Shown here piece after piece: positions 8,458-17,183 of a DNA stretch of 64,000 nt. This DNA is from Novosphingobium sp. 9 (lineage in GTDB: Bacteria; Pseudomonadota; Alphaproteobacteria; Sphingomonadales; Sphingomonadaceae). The translations under genes were made by a program, and so were the position numbers. How positions within the stretch are numbered: the first letter of the stretch is position 1; each line of letters begins with the position of its first letter. Location: NCBI RefSeq assembly GCF_025340265.1, contig NZ_CP022707.1, positions 558,001 to 622,000 on the forward strand, read 5' to 3'. Under the pieces are notes generated by a model, which was not told where the DNA came from, ran no database searches, and saw nothing but the letters and a program-made list of their open reading frames with translations.

Positions 8458-8519
8458 CTTGCGTTGTCCGCCGTTGAAGTATCAGCCCTGGAGGCAGGAC
8501 CGATGGCGCACGCTCAGCG

Positions 8520-9092
8520 TCAGTGCGGCTCCACCCAGCCGATCGAACCGTCGCCGCGGCGGTAAACCATATTATGGCGTCCCGTTCCAGCGTTTTTGAA
8601 GAACAGCGCATTGGTGTGCCGCAGGTCGAGCATCATCACCGCGTCCGAAACGGTGGCTTCGGGAATGTCCACGCGGGTTTCGGCGATCACCACCGGCGCT
8701 TCCTGCTCCGGCTCGTCGTCGTTCTCGTGGTGCTGCTGTTCCTCGAAGATGATGTAGGCGGCTTCCTCCACCGCGGCGGCGTGATGGGCCTGCTCGCTGC
8801 GGTCCTTGAGGCGGCGCTTGTAGCGGCGCAGCTGCTTGTCGATCTTTTCCGCCGCCTGATCGAGCGCGGGGTGCGCGTCCTGCGCGGAACCGGTGGCCTT
8901 GAGCACCAGATTCTGCATCACATGCATGATGATGTCGCATCGAAATGCGCCGGCCGGCGCACGCCCGAAGGTGACGTGCGACGAGAGGGCCCGGTTGAAA
9001 TACTTCGCGATGATCGCATCGAGACGTTCGCTTGCGTAGACCTGCAGGGCCTCGCCAGTTTCGACCTGATGACCGGAAACGCGGATATCCAT
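8520..9092 (-). CDS. hpf: ribosome hibernation promoting factor, long form (HPF)
   Basis: 190 residues in two domains. The N-terminal domain (about 1-100, MDIRVSGHQVETGEALQVYA ... DKQLRRYKRRLKDR) binds the 30S decoding region. After an acidic/His-rich linker comes the C-terminal dimerisation domain (about 135-190, SDAVMMLDLRHTNALFF ... YRRGDGSIGWVEPH), which pairs two ribosomes into 100S dimers in stationary phase. Having both domains makes it the long form. The ATG at 9092 has GAGGAG about 10 nt upstream; a TTG two codons earlier would be too close. First gene of the run ending at DUF1491. Confidence 0.93.
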   Translation of the reverse strand: MDIRVSGHQVETGEALQVYASERLDAIIAKYFNRALSSHVTFGRAPAGAFRCDIIMHVMQNLVLKATGSAQDAHPALDQAAEKIDKQLRRYKRRLKDRSEQAHHAAAVEEAAYIIFEEQQHHENDDEPEQEAPVVIAETRVDIPEATVSDAVMMLDLRHTNALFFKNAGTGRHNMVYRRGDGSIGWVEPH

Positions 9093-9116
9093 GGGCAATT
9101 GCTCCTCTTCTTGGCG

Positions 9117-9803
9117 TTATCCCTCACCCCAGAGCGGGGCATCGACTGACTTCAGAAACGCCGCATGGGTGGCGAGTTCCTCGGCAGTGGCCGCGTGGGG
9201 ACGCGGCTGGCGGAAGGGACGGTCCTTTCGGACGAGGACCTTGGTTTCCGCCACGATTTCGTGTGCCTCGGCCACAAGGCCAAGGCCGATCTGGCGCCCG
9301 CCGCGCAGTTCGACATAGACCTGCGCGAGCAGTTCGGCGTCGAGCAGCGCGCCGTGCTTGGTACGATGGCTGCGATCGATGCCGTAGCGGGTGCACAGCG
9401 CATCGAGCGACAGCTTGGCGCCGGGATGGCGCTGCTTGGCCAGCGCCACGGTATCGACCATGCGATCGCGCGAGACCGCCTCGAGACCGCAGAGCGCCAA
9501 CTCGGCATTGATGAAGTTGAAATCGAACCCGGCGTTGTGCGCGACCATCGGCGCATCGCCGATGAAATCGAGGAAATCCTGCGCACAGGCCGAAAACAGC
9601 GGCTTGTCGGCCAGGAAGGCATCGGACAGGCCGTGCACCGCCTCGGCCTCTGCCGGCATGCCGCGTTCGGGGTTGAAATAGGCGTGATAGGTGGCGCCCG
9701 AGGGCACCCGGTTGATCATCTCGATACAGCCGATCTCGACCATCCGGTCCCCGCTCTTGGGGTCGAATCCAGTCGTCTCGGTGTCAAAGATAATCTCTCG
9801 CAT
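9117..9803 (-). CDS. dnaQ: DNA polymerase III subunit epsilon
   Basis: 228 residues of the DEDDh 3'-5' exonuclease family: ExoI motif IFDTETTGFDP (Asp/Glu metal ligands, about residues 6-16), ExoII MVAHNAGFDFNFINAEL, and ExoIII HRTKHGALLDAELLAQVYVEL with the catalytic His and Asp. As the proofreading subunit it works with DnaE in the replicative core. The C-terminal segment would contact the polymerase PHP domain. It follows coaE on the same strand in the origin-proximal gene string coaE-dnaQ, a usual alphaproteobacterial order. Confidence 0.93.
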   Translation of the reverse strand: MREIIFDTETTGFDPKSGDRMVEIGCIEMINRVPSGATYHAYFNPERGMPAEAEAVHGLSDAFLADKPLFSACAQDFLDFIGDAPMVAHNAGFDFNFINAELALCGLEAVSRDRMVDTVALAKQRHPGAKLSLDALCTRYGIDRSHRTKHGALLDAELLAQVYVELRGGRQIGLGLVAEAHEIVAETKVLVRKDRPFRQPRPHAATAEELATHAAFLKSVDAPLWGEG

Positions 9804-9853
9804 TCCTCTTCATATCTGCCTCATGACGCTTTCGTGCAAGGGCCGGACGGGGA

Positions 9854-10471
9854 TTAATAATCTCCGCTTATCCTCTTCACGACGGCATCCACCTGATCAC
9901 GGGTCTGCTCCAGCGTGGTGCCGGTATCGATCACATGGTCGGCGCGCGCGCGCTTTTCCGCGTCGGGCACCTGAAGCGCCAGAATTGCCTCGAATTTCGC
10001 CTCGGTCATACCCGGACGGGCGAGCACGCGGGCGCGCTGCATCCCGGCGGGGGCAGAGACCACCGCGACCGCATCGAGCGTCTTTTCGTAGCCCTTTTCG
10101 TAGAGCAGCGGGATATCCATCACCACCAGCGGCGCTTCGGCATGGTCGCGCAGGAAGGCCGCCCGCAGATCGGCCACGGCGGGATGGACGATCCCCTCCA
10201 GCCGCGCCATCGCCTGCGGATCGCCGAACACCGCCGCGCCCATCTTTGCGCGGTCGAGGCCACCGGGTCCGGTCGTGCCGGGAAACGCCGCCTCGATGGC
10301 GGGCAGCAGCGCGCCGCCCGGTCCTTGCAGGACGTGGACCGCCGCATCGGCATCGAACACCGGCACGCCAAGCTCGCGCAGCATCGTCGCCACGGTCGAC
10401 TTGCCCATGCCGATCGAACCGGTCAGGCCCAGAATGACGGGGCGGTTGTCGGTCGTTTTCGGGCCAGGCAC
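9854..10471 (-). CDS. coaE: dephospho-CoA kinase
   Basis: 205 residues, P-loop kinase. Walker A is [19 protein letters not shown] near residue 13, followed by [13 protein letters not shown] (substrate Asp) and [12 protein letters not shown], with [18 protein letters not shown] in the middle, all characteristic of CoaE. It catalyses the last step of coenzyme A synthesis. The start is a GTG, supported by a strong TAAGGAGG 5 nt upstream. It begins 21 bp after aroE ends, in the run ppsR-maf-aroE-coaE-dnaQ. Confidence 0.94.
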   Translation of the reverse strand: MPGPKTTDNRPVILGLTGSIGMGKSTVATMLRELGVPVFDADAAVHVLQGPGGALLPAIEAAFPGTTGPGGLDRAKMGAAVFGDPQAMARLEGIVHPAVADLRAAFLRDHAEAPLVVMDIPLLYEKGYEKTLDAVAVVSAPAGMQRARVLARPGMTEAKFEAILALQVPDAEKRARADHVIDTGTTLEQTRDQVDAVVKRISGDY

Positions 10472-10492
10472 GCCCGCCTCCTTACGACAGGA

Positions 10493-11344
10493 TCAGGCGG
10501 CGCAGATCGGCGTCGTGCTCGCGCGGGGGCGAGCGCCGAAGAAGCGCGCGAAGGCCTCGTCCGCCTGCCCGATCAGCATGGAAAGACCATCGATCGTCTC
10601 GAACCCCGCCGCCCGCGCGGCTTTCAGGAACTGGGTGTCGAGCGGGCTGGTGACGATATCGTAGACGACGCTGTTCGGCGGCGCGTGGCTGAAGTCGAAC
10701 GGCAGCGGCGGCTGGCCGGTCATGCCCAGCGCACTGGCGTTCACCACCAGATCGAACAGCTGCTCGCGGTCGTCGAAGGCGAAATCGGTGGGCGTGGCGA
10801 AATGTTCGGTGGCGATGGCGTGGTGATCGTCACCCAGCGCAACCTCGGCGAGCAGGTCCTGCGCCCGCTCTGCCTCGCGCCCCGCCAGCACCACGACGAA
10901 GCCCTCCGCCGTCAGCCCCGCAACGATCGCGCGCGCAGCGCCGCCGGTGCCGATCACGCGGGCCATGCGGAACAGGTGCGTTTCGGCAAGACGGGGCCGC
11001 AGCGGTTCGAGAAATCCCGAAGCGTCGGTGTTGTAGCCGGTCAGCGAGCCGTCGGCCTCGCGCACCACGGTGTTCACCGCGCCGATGCGCTCGGCCAGCG
11101 GATCGAGGCGGTCCATCATCGGCAGCACCAGCTGCTTGTGCGGCATCGTCACATTGCACCCGCGCCACAGCGGATCGGCCCGGCGGCGGGCGATGTAATC
11201 GGCCAGATCGTCGACATGGACGAGGCAGTGATCGTAGCGCCCTTCGAGGCCGAGCTTGCCCAGCCAGAAATTGTGGATCGCAGGCGATTTCGACTGCGCG
11301 ATCGGATCGCCGATCACTTCTGCATAAGGAACGGTATCGGTCAC
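10493..11344 (-). CDS. aroE: shikimate dehydrogenase
   Basis: 283 residues. The N-terminal substrate domain has SKSPAIHNFWLGKLGL, CNVTMPHKQLVLP (catalytic Lys) and NTDASGFLEPL; the C-terminal Rossmann domain has VIGTGGAARAIVAGL; then LVVNASALGMTG and DIVTSPLDTQFL. It reduces 3-dehydroshikimate to shikimate in aromatic amino acid synthesis. The start is a GTG overlapping the maf stop (GTGA, 4 bp), so the two are translationally coupled. The open frame extends further upstream through maf in another frame but is not coding there. Confidence 0.93.
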   Translation of the reverse strand: MTDTVPYAEVIGDPIAQSKSPAIHNFWLGKLGLEGRYDHCLVHVDDLADYIARRRADPLWRGCNVTMPHKQLVLPMMDRLDPLAERIGAVNTVVREADGSLTGYNTDASGFLEPLRPRLAETHLFRMARVIGTGGAARAIVAGLTAEGFVVVLAGREAERAQDLLAEVALGDDHHAIATEHFATPTDFAFDDREQLFDLVVNASALGMTGQPPLPFDFSHAPPNSVVYDIVTSPLDTQFLKAARAAGFETIDGLSMLIGQADEAFARFFGARPRASTTPICAA

Positions 11345-11925
11345 GCGTCGAGATCTCCCAGCTGGCGCAGCGCCGCCTGCACCTTCAGCAGCGGCATGCC
11401 CAGGATCGTGAAATAGTCGCCTTCGATGTGCTCGAACAGCTGCACGCCGCGCGCCTCGATGCGGAAACAGCCCACGCACCCGGCGATGGCGGGCCATTCG
11501 GCATCGAGATAGGTCTCGATGAAGGCCTCGCTCAACGGCGCGACGTGCAGGTCGGCGCGCGCGGGCGCTTCCCACACCACCTTGCCGTCGCGCACCAGCG
11601 CCGCCGCGCTGTGCAGGCGCATGACCTTGCCCGAGAAGAAGCGCAAATGCTCCGCAGCACCTTCGCGACTGCCCGGCTTGTCGAACCGGCGGCCTTCGCA
11701 CTCGACGAGACTGTCACTGCCGAGCACGAGGCGGCCCTCAGCTTGCGCGCTGATCGCCTGCGCCTTCGCACGGGCGAGGGCGAGGGCGATCTTTTCGGGC
11801 GGCGCATCGCCGAGGCCGGCCTCCAGCGCGCGTTCGTCGATATGCGCAGGGATCGGCTCGTGCGCGATACCGGCGGCTTCGAGCATGGCGCGGCGCGAGG
11901 CGCTTTGCGAGGCGAGGATCAGCAT
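11341..11925 (-). CDS. maf: Maf family nucleoside triphosphate pyrophosphatase
   Basis: 194 residues with Maf signatures: LILASQSASRRAMLEAAG at the N-terminus, RLVLGSDSLVE in the centre, FSGKVMRLHSAAALV, and FIETYLDAEWPAIAGCVGCF. Maf proteins hydrolyse non-canonical or modified nucleoside triphosphates and have been linked to control of division. Translation couples into aroE by a 4-bp overlap; it starts 13 bp after ppsR. Which Maf subtype (YhdE- or YceF-like) is not resolved. Confidence 0.9.
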   Translation of the reverse strand: MLILASQSASRRAMLEAAGIAHEPIPAHIDERALEAGLGDAPPEKIALALARAKAQAISAQAEGRLVLGSDSLVECEGRRFDKPGSREGAAEHLRFFSGKVMRLHSAAALVRDGKVVWEAPARADLHVAPLSEAFIETYLDAEWPAIAGCVGCFRIEARGVQLFEHIEGDYFTILGMPLLKVQAALRQLGDLDA

Positions 11926-11938
11926 CGTCTTGGCTCTT

Positions 11939-12784
11939 TCAGATCGGCTTCGGGCCGGTCTGGCCCTGCGTGCCCGCCGCGCGGCGCTCGTTATAGAGGT
12001 TGATGATCGCCGCCGCCGTCTCCTCGATGGAGCGGCGCGAGACGTCGATCACCGGCCAGGAATTGTCCGCGAACATGCGCCGCGCATATTTCAGCTCCTG
12101 CTCGACCATCTCGACCTGCACATAGTCGGTATCGGGCGACTGGCTGAGCGAGAGCAGGCGGTTGCGACGGATCTGGATCAGCCGCTCGGACGCCGTGGTC
12201 AGTCCGACGACCAGCGGGCGCTTCAGCCCGAACAGCGAAGGCGGCGGCGGGCTTTCGACCACGATGGGAATGTTCGCGACCTTGTACCCGCGATTGGCGA
12301 GATAGATCGAGGTCGGCGTCTTGGACGTGCGCGAGACGCCCGCGAGCACGATGTCGCACTCCTCCCAGTCTTCCCACGCGATGCCGTCATCATGGGCGAT
12401 GGTGAACTGGATCGCATCGACGCGCGCGAAATAGGCCTCGTCCAGCTGGTGCTGGCGACCGGGACGGCCCTTGGCTTCCTGCCCCAGCAGCGCTTCGAGC
12501 GCATCGGTCACACCGTCGAGCACGGCGATCGCGGGCAGGCCCAGCGCCTGACAGCGCGCCTCCAGCCGCCCGCGCGTCTCCTCGTTGACCAGCGTGAAGA
12601 ACACGAGGCCGGGGTTCGCGGCGATCTCGCCCATGATCCGGTCGAGGTGCTGCTGCGAGCGCACCATCGGCCAGAAATGGCGCAGGACATCGCTGTCATC
12701 GAACTGCGCCAGCGCCGCCTTGGCGATCATTTCCAGCGTCTCGCCAGTGGAGTCCGAAAGCAGATGCAGGTGAAAACGCGCCAT
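11939..12784 (-). CDS. ppsR: pyruvate, phosphate dikinase / PEP synthase regulatory protein
   Basis: 281 residues of the bifunctional kinase/pyrophosphorylase family (formerly DUF299). It starts FHLHLLSDSTGETLEMIAKA; the nucleotide-binding loop is LAGVSRTSKTPTSIYLANRG near residue 150, followed by VANIPIVVESPPPPSLF; the end has NSWPVIDVSRRSIEETAAAI. It uses ADP to phosphorylate, and phosphate to dephosphorylate, a Thr of PPDK or PEP synthase. It faces away from hemE across the predicted origin, the standard alphaproteobacterial context. Confidence 0.92.
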   Translation of the reverse strand: MARFHLHLLSDSTGETLEMIAKAALAQFDDSDVLRHFWPMVRSQQHLDRIMGEIAANPGLVFFTLVNEETRGRLEARCQALGLPAIAVLDGVTDALEALLGQEAKGRPGRQHQLDEAYFARVDAIQFTIAHDDGIAWEDWEECDIVLAGVSRTSKTPTSIYLANRGYKVANIPIVVESPPPPSLFGLKRPLVVGLTTASERLIQIRRNRLLSLSQSPDTDYVQVEMVEQELKYARRMFADNSWPVIDVSRRSIEETAAAIINLYNERRAAGTQGQTGPKPI

Positions 12785-13123
12785 GAGTCAGGGAGTACCG
12801 GGTGCTGTGGGAAGGGCTGTGGATAGAGGGCGGCATAAACCACGGGATAGTTCCGGTGACAACTCGCAACCACGATTCCATCCCCGCACCCACCGATTCC
12901 CCGACGGCTTTTGGACAGGCCCAGGACTCTTCCCACAGGCTGGGGATAAGACTCATAACTTTGCTTTGACTCTGACTCTGTCGAGAGTCGCAAAACGCAG
13001 GCAGCCTGTTCATTTCGGGACAAATCGGGCAAGGACCCGCAATCCCCGATTTCCACAGGCCCAACAACTCCTGAATCCTTAATTCAAGAATCTCTTATTT
13101 TTTTTGATCGGACCCGAAACGCA
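12785..13123. other. predicted chromosomal replication origin (oriC)
   Basis: A 339-bp non-coding region between divergent ppsR and hemE, the usual origin position in alphaproteobacteria. DnaA-box-like 9-mers: TGTGGATAG (12818-12826) and TGGGGATAA (12941-12949), one mismatch each to TGTGGATAA, and ATTTCCACA (13049-13057), two mismatches to TTATCCACA. An AT-rich stretch with a T-run (about 13074-13106) could be the unwinding element. Nine GANTC sites begin at 12874, 12895, 12925, 12950, 12968, 12974, 12985, 13073 and 13088. Inverted repeat GACTCT-GTCG-AGAGTC at 12974-12989. The region must also hold the ppsR and hemE promoters. Confidence 0.85.
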
Positions 13124-14146
13124 ATGCCCGGACCTCTCCTGAACGCCCTGCGCGGCGAAAATATCCGCCGCCGCCCGGTGTGGCTCATGCGTCAGGCAGG
13201 ACGCTATCTCCCCGAATATCGCGCGCTTCGGGCCGAGAAGGGCGGCTTCCTCGCGCTGGTCTATGATTCCGCCGCCGCCGCCGAAATCACCCTCCAGCCG
13301 ATCCGCCGTTTCGGCTTCGACGGCGCGATCCTGTTTTCCGACATCCTGATCGTGCCTTATGCGATGGGGCAGGGGCTGGAATTCCTGGCGGGCGAAGGCC
13401 CCAAGCTCTCTCCCAAGCTGGTCGATCACGCGCTGTCCTCGCTCACCGCCGTGCCGGAGAGACTCTCTCCGATCTATGACACCGTGAAGCGCGTCGTTGC
13501 CGACCTTCCGGGTGAGGTGACGATGCTGGGCTTTGCGGGAAGTCCCTGGACGGTGGCGACGTATATGGTCGCAGGCGAAGGGAGTCGGGATCAGGCAGAA
13601 ACGCGGGCGATGGCCTGGCGCGATCCGCAAGCGTTCCAGGCGATCATCGATGCCATCGTGGAAGTCACGATCGAGTATCTCTCCGGCCAGATCGCCGCAG
13701 GTGCCGAAGCGGTGCAACTGTTCGACAGCTGGGCCGGGACTCTGGCTCCGTCCGAATTCGAGCGCTGGGTCATCGCCCCCAATGCGCGGATCGCCGCCGA
13801 GATTCACCGCCGCCATCCCAGTGTGCCGGTGATCGGCTTCCCCAAGGGCGCGGGCGAGAAACTCCTCGCCTATGCCCGCGAGACCGGAGTCGATGCCGTG
13901 GGGATCGACGAGACGATAGACCCGGTGTGGGCCGCGCGCGAACTGCCACAAGGGCTTCCCGTGCAGGGCAATCTCGATCCGCTGGTGCTGCTGGCAGGCG
14001 GCGCCTCGCTGGAACTGGAAGCCCGCCGCGTGCTCGATGCCTTCGCCGATCGTCCCCATGTTTTCAATCTGGGCCATGGCATCGGCCAGTTCACCCCGAT
14101 CGAGCATGTCCAGCGGCTGCTCGATGTGGTGCGCAGCGTGGACTGA
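13124..14146 (+). CDS. hemE: uroporphyrinogen decarboxylase
   Basis: 340 residues. Signatures are RPVWLMRQAGRYLPEYRALR near residue 17, FDGAILFSDILIVPYAMG (substrate Asp), GFAGSPWTVATYMVAG and the C-terminal VFNLGHGIGQFTPIEHV. It decarboxylates the four acetate chains of uroporphyrinogen III to give coproporphyrinogen III in haem synthesis. It lies immediately to the right of the predicted origin and is followed by hemJ. The ATG at 13124 is directly at the edge of the origin region. Confidence 0.95.
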   Translation: MPGPLLNALRGENIRRRPVWLMRQAGRYLPEYRALRAEKGGFLALVYDSAAAAEITLQPIRRFGFDGAILFSDILIVPYAMGQGLEFLAGEGPKLSPKLVDHALSSLTAVPERLSPIYDTVKRVVADLPGEVTMLGFAGSPWTVATYMVAGEGSRDQAETRAMAWRDPQAFQAIIDAIVEVTIEYLSGQIAAGAEAVQLFDSWAGTLAPSEFERWVIAPNARIAAEIHRRHPSVPVIGFPKGAGEKLLAYARETGVDAVGIDETIDPVWAARELPQGLPVQGNLDPLVLLAGGASLELEARRVLDAFADRPHVFNLGHGIGQFTPIEHVQRLLDVVRSVD

Positions 14147-14255
14147 ATGCGCCTTGACCCGAGCGGCAACGTTCAGGAAAGGTCAGGGTTACAGGACGTA
14201 AGGGGCCTGAAAAGGGCTGGACCAGAGAGGCGCGGCCGCGCCCAAGGGATGTTTC

Positions 14256-14696
14256 ATGGAGTTTCTGCAGTCGATCTATCCGTGGCTGAAGGCGGGTCAC
14301 ATCATCTTCGTGATCTTCTGGATGGCAGGCCTGTTCATGCTGCCGCGCTATTTCGTCTATCATCAGGAGGCTGAGCCCGGTTCGCCCGAGGAAGCGCGCT
14401 GGATCGACCGCGAGGCCAAGCTGCGCACGATCATCCTGACGCCTTCGCTGATCGCGGTCTGGGTGTTCGGGGTGCTGCTGGCAACCGCGATGGGCTTCTG
14501 GATGGCGCCGTGGCTCCATGCCAAGCTCCTGCTGGTGGTGCTGCTTTCGGGCTATCATGGCTGGCTGGTCGGCTATGCGAAGAAGCTGGCGCGCGGTGAA
14601 CGTCCGCTCTCGGGCAAGGCACTGCGCATGCTGAACGAAGTGCCGAGCATCGCGGCAGTGCTGATCGTCGTGCTGGTTGTCGTTAAACCCTTCTGA
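14256..14696 (+). CDS. hemJ: protoporphyrinogen IX oxidase HemJ
   Basis: 146 residues with four hydrophobic segments (about 10-32, 58-80, 85-102, 125-144). Conserved elements are WLKAGHIIFVIFWMAGLFMLPR (His and Arg), VYHQEA, KLRTIILTPSLI and LLVVLLSGYHGWLVGY; the His residues probably bind b-type haem. HemJ is the membrane-bound oxidase that converts protoporphyrinogen IX to protoporphyrin IX in most alphaproteobacteria. It sits 109 bp after hemE, likely in one unit. It ends before a strong terminator. No hemH lies between hemE and hemJ. Confidence 0.92.
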   Translation: MEFLQSIYPWLKAGHIIFVIFWMAGLFMLPRYFVYHQEAEPGSPEEARWIDREAKLRTIILTPSLIAVWVFGVLLATAMGFWMAPWLHAKLLLVVLLSGYHGWLVGYAKKLARGERPLSGKALRMLNEVPSIAAVLIVVLVVVKPF

Positions 14697-14719
14697 ACAA
14701 GCGAATTTGCCGAGAAAAG

Positions 14720-14754
14720 GCGCGCGGGGGAAACTGGCCTTCCGCGCGCTTTTT
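14720..14754 (+). terminator. intrinsic terminator after hemJ
   Basis: GCGCGCGG (14720-14727) pairs with CCGCGCGC (14742-14749), followed at once by TTTTT (14750-14754). It lies 24 bp after the hemJ stop on the same strand: a textbook rho-independent terminator. Confidence 0.85.
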
Positions 14755-14841
14755 CGTATCTGGAACTCTGTGACCCTGTCGGGCTGCGCGGTCAGGCAGA
14801 CTCGGTCTGCCCCGGTCGGGCCTCCGTCCGAAGATCATCCG

Positions 14842-14870
14842 TTGACCAAAGGCACCGGCGCGCTTATTTG
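14842..14870 (+). promoter_or_regulatory. candidate sigma-70 promoter for rho
   Basis: TTGACC (14842-14847), a 17-nt spacer, then TATTTG (14865-14870). Spacing is ideal and the -35 matches five of six consensus bases; the -10 is weaker. It lies about 160 bp upstream of the rho start. Confidence 0.5.
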
Positions 14871-15028
14871 AAGCGCGTCCGGCAATGGGTTCCACGGGAA
14901 CCCGGAACGCCACCCGGATCCGCTTTCCCCAAGCCTTTCGATCCTTCGCGTTTTACGAAAATCCGCTTTTCAAAAAAATTGTCGGCCGAACCCTCTTCCA
15001 CTCCGGAATAAAAACAAGACACACGAAA

Positions 15029-16285
<1,257 letters not shown>

Positions 16286-16339
16286 GGGTTCTTCGCCGGA
16301 ACCATACGCTGGAACCAAAAAAGGGGGGCGATCCCGGTC

Positions 16340-17068
16340 ATGAGCATCCTGACGTTACTGGCAGCAACAGCCTCCGCTTCGGCCCCCGCGATGGGTGGCC
16401 CGGCGGAGATCTGGCAGCACATCGTCACCGATTTCTCGAACCTGGGATCGCCCGCCGCGCTGTCTGCCTTCGTGCAGGTGCTGATGATCGACGTGGTGCT
16501 GGCGGGCGACAATGCGATCGTCGTCGGTGCCCTTGCGGCGGGCCTTCCTGCTGACCAGCGCCGCAAGGTCATCACTATCGGTGTGCTTGCCGCGCTGGTG
16601 ATGCGCATCGGCTTTGCGCTGATCGTCACCTGGCTGCTCGGCATTGTCGGGCTGGTGTTCGCAGGTGGGCTGCTGCTGCTGTGGGTCGCCTGGAAGATGT
16701 ACCGCGAGACCCGCGCGCAGGGTTCCGCAGGTTCTCCCGAAGTGGACGGCGACGAGCATTCCGGCCTCACCGCATCCAAGAGCTTCGGCGCGGCGGTGTT
16801 CTCCGTGGCGCTGGCGGACGTGTCGATGTCGATCGACAACGTGCTGGCGGTGGCGGGCGCCGCGCGCGACCATCCCGGTATCCTGATCGTCGGCCTGATC
16901 GTGGCTGTGGCGCTGATGGGCGTGGCGGCGAATGTGATCGCCAAGTATATCGACCGTTACCGCTGGATCGCCTGGGTGGGCCTTGCGGTGATCGTCTATG
17001 TGGCCGTCAAGATGATCTACGAAGGCTTCGTGGACCCGCAGCTGGGTATCATCACCCTGCTATCCTGA
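16340..17068 (+). CDS. TerC family integral membrane protein
   Basis: 242 residues with about seven membrane segments. It has the paired TerC motifs with conserved acidic residues, VLMIDVVLAGDNAIVVGAL near residue 50 and VALADVSMSIDNVLAVAGAA near residue 155, separated by a polar loop (about 115-140). Members act in metal ion export, notably manganese, or in tellurium resistance; the substrate here is not evident. It starts 54 bp after rho. A half-site repeat follows the stop. Confidence 0.87.
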   Translation: MSILTLLAATASASAPAMGGPAEIWQHIVTDFSNLGSPAALSAFVQVLMIDVVLAGDNAIVVGALAAGLPADQRRKVITIGVLAALVMRIGFALIVTWLLGIVGLVFAGGLLLLWVAWKMYRETRAQGSAGSPEVDGDEHSGLTASKSFGAAVFSVALADVSMSIDNVLAVAGAARDHPGILIVGLIVAVALMGVAANVIAKYIDRYRWIAWVGLAVIVYVAVKMIYEGFVDPQLGIITLLS

Positions 17069-17119
17069 ACGCGCTTAAAAGTGCCTCGGAGCGCTTCCAT
17101 CGATCCTAAATAAGACCTT

Positions 17120-17168
17120 GCGTCGGAAGACGTAAAGGGGGTGCAGGGGGGCTATGCTCCCCTGCGTA
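17120..17168 (+). repeat. GTCGGAAGACGTAA half-site repeat, locus 1 (single half)
   Basis: GCGTCGGAAGACGTAA, then a G-run and a hairpin GCAGGGG...CCCCTGC ending at about 17166. The same unit occurs at 38907-38955 and 42177-42224 with two or three changes, and in inverted, G/C-changed form at 38772-38799 and 42058-42097. Here it lies between convergent terC-type and quinone oxidoreductase genes, where it could end transcription, although no T-run follows. Confidence 0.75.
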
Positions 17169-17183
17169 ATCACTTCCACTCCT

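Larger units (their letters stand above)
14697..15028 (+). promoter_or_regulatory. rho leader and promoter region (332 bp, non-coding)
   Basis: This stretch begins with the hemJ terminator, then holds a sigma-70-like promoter (14842-14870) and a leader of about 150 nt that becomes AT-rich just before rho. An open frame from 14885 continues into rho, but it is not protein-like before the rho ATG at 15029. Long leaders upstream of rho are used for autoregulation in other bacteria; that role here is inference. Confidence 0.55.

Noticed and set aside
13079..13094. CtrA box (TTAA-N7-TTAA) in the origin
   Set aside because: TTAA is present at 13079-13082, but the second half at the required distance reads ATCT, so it does not fit.
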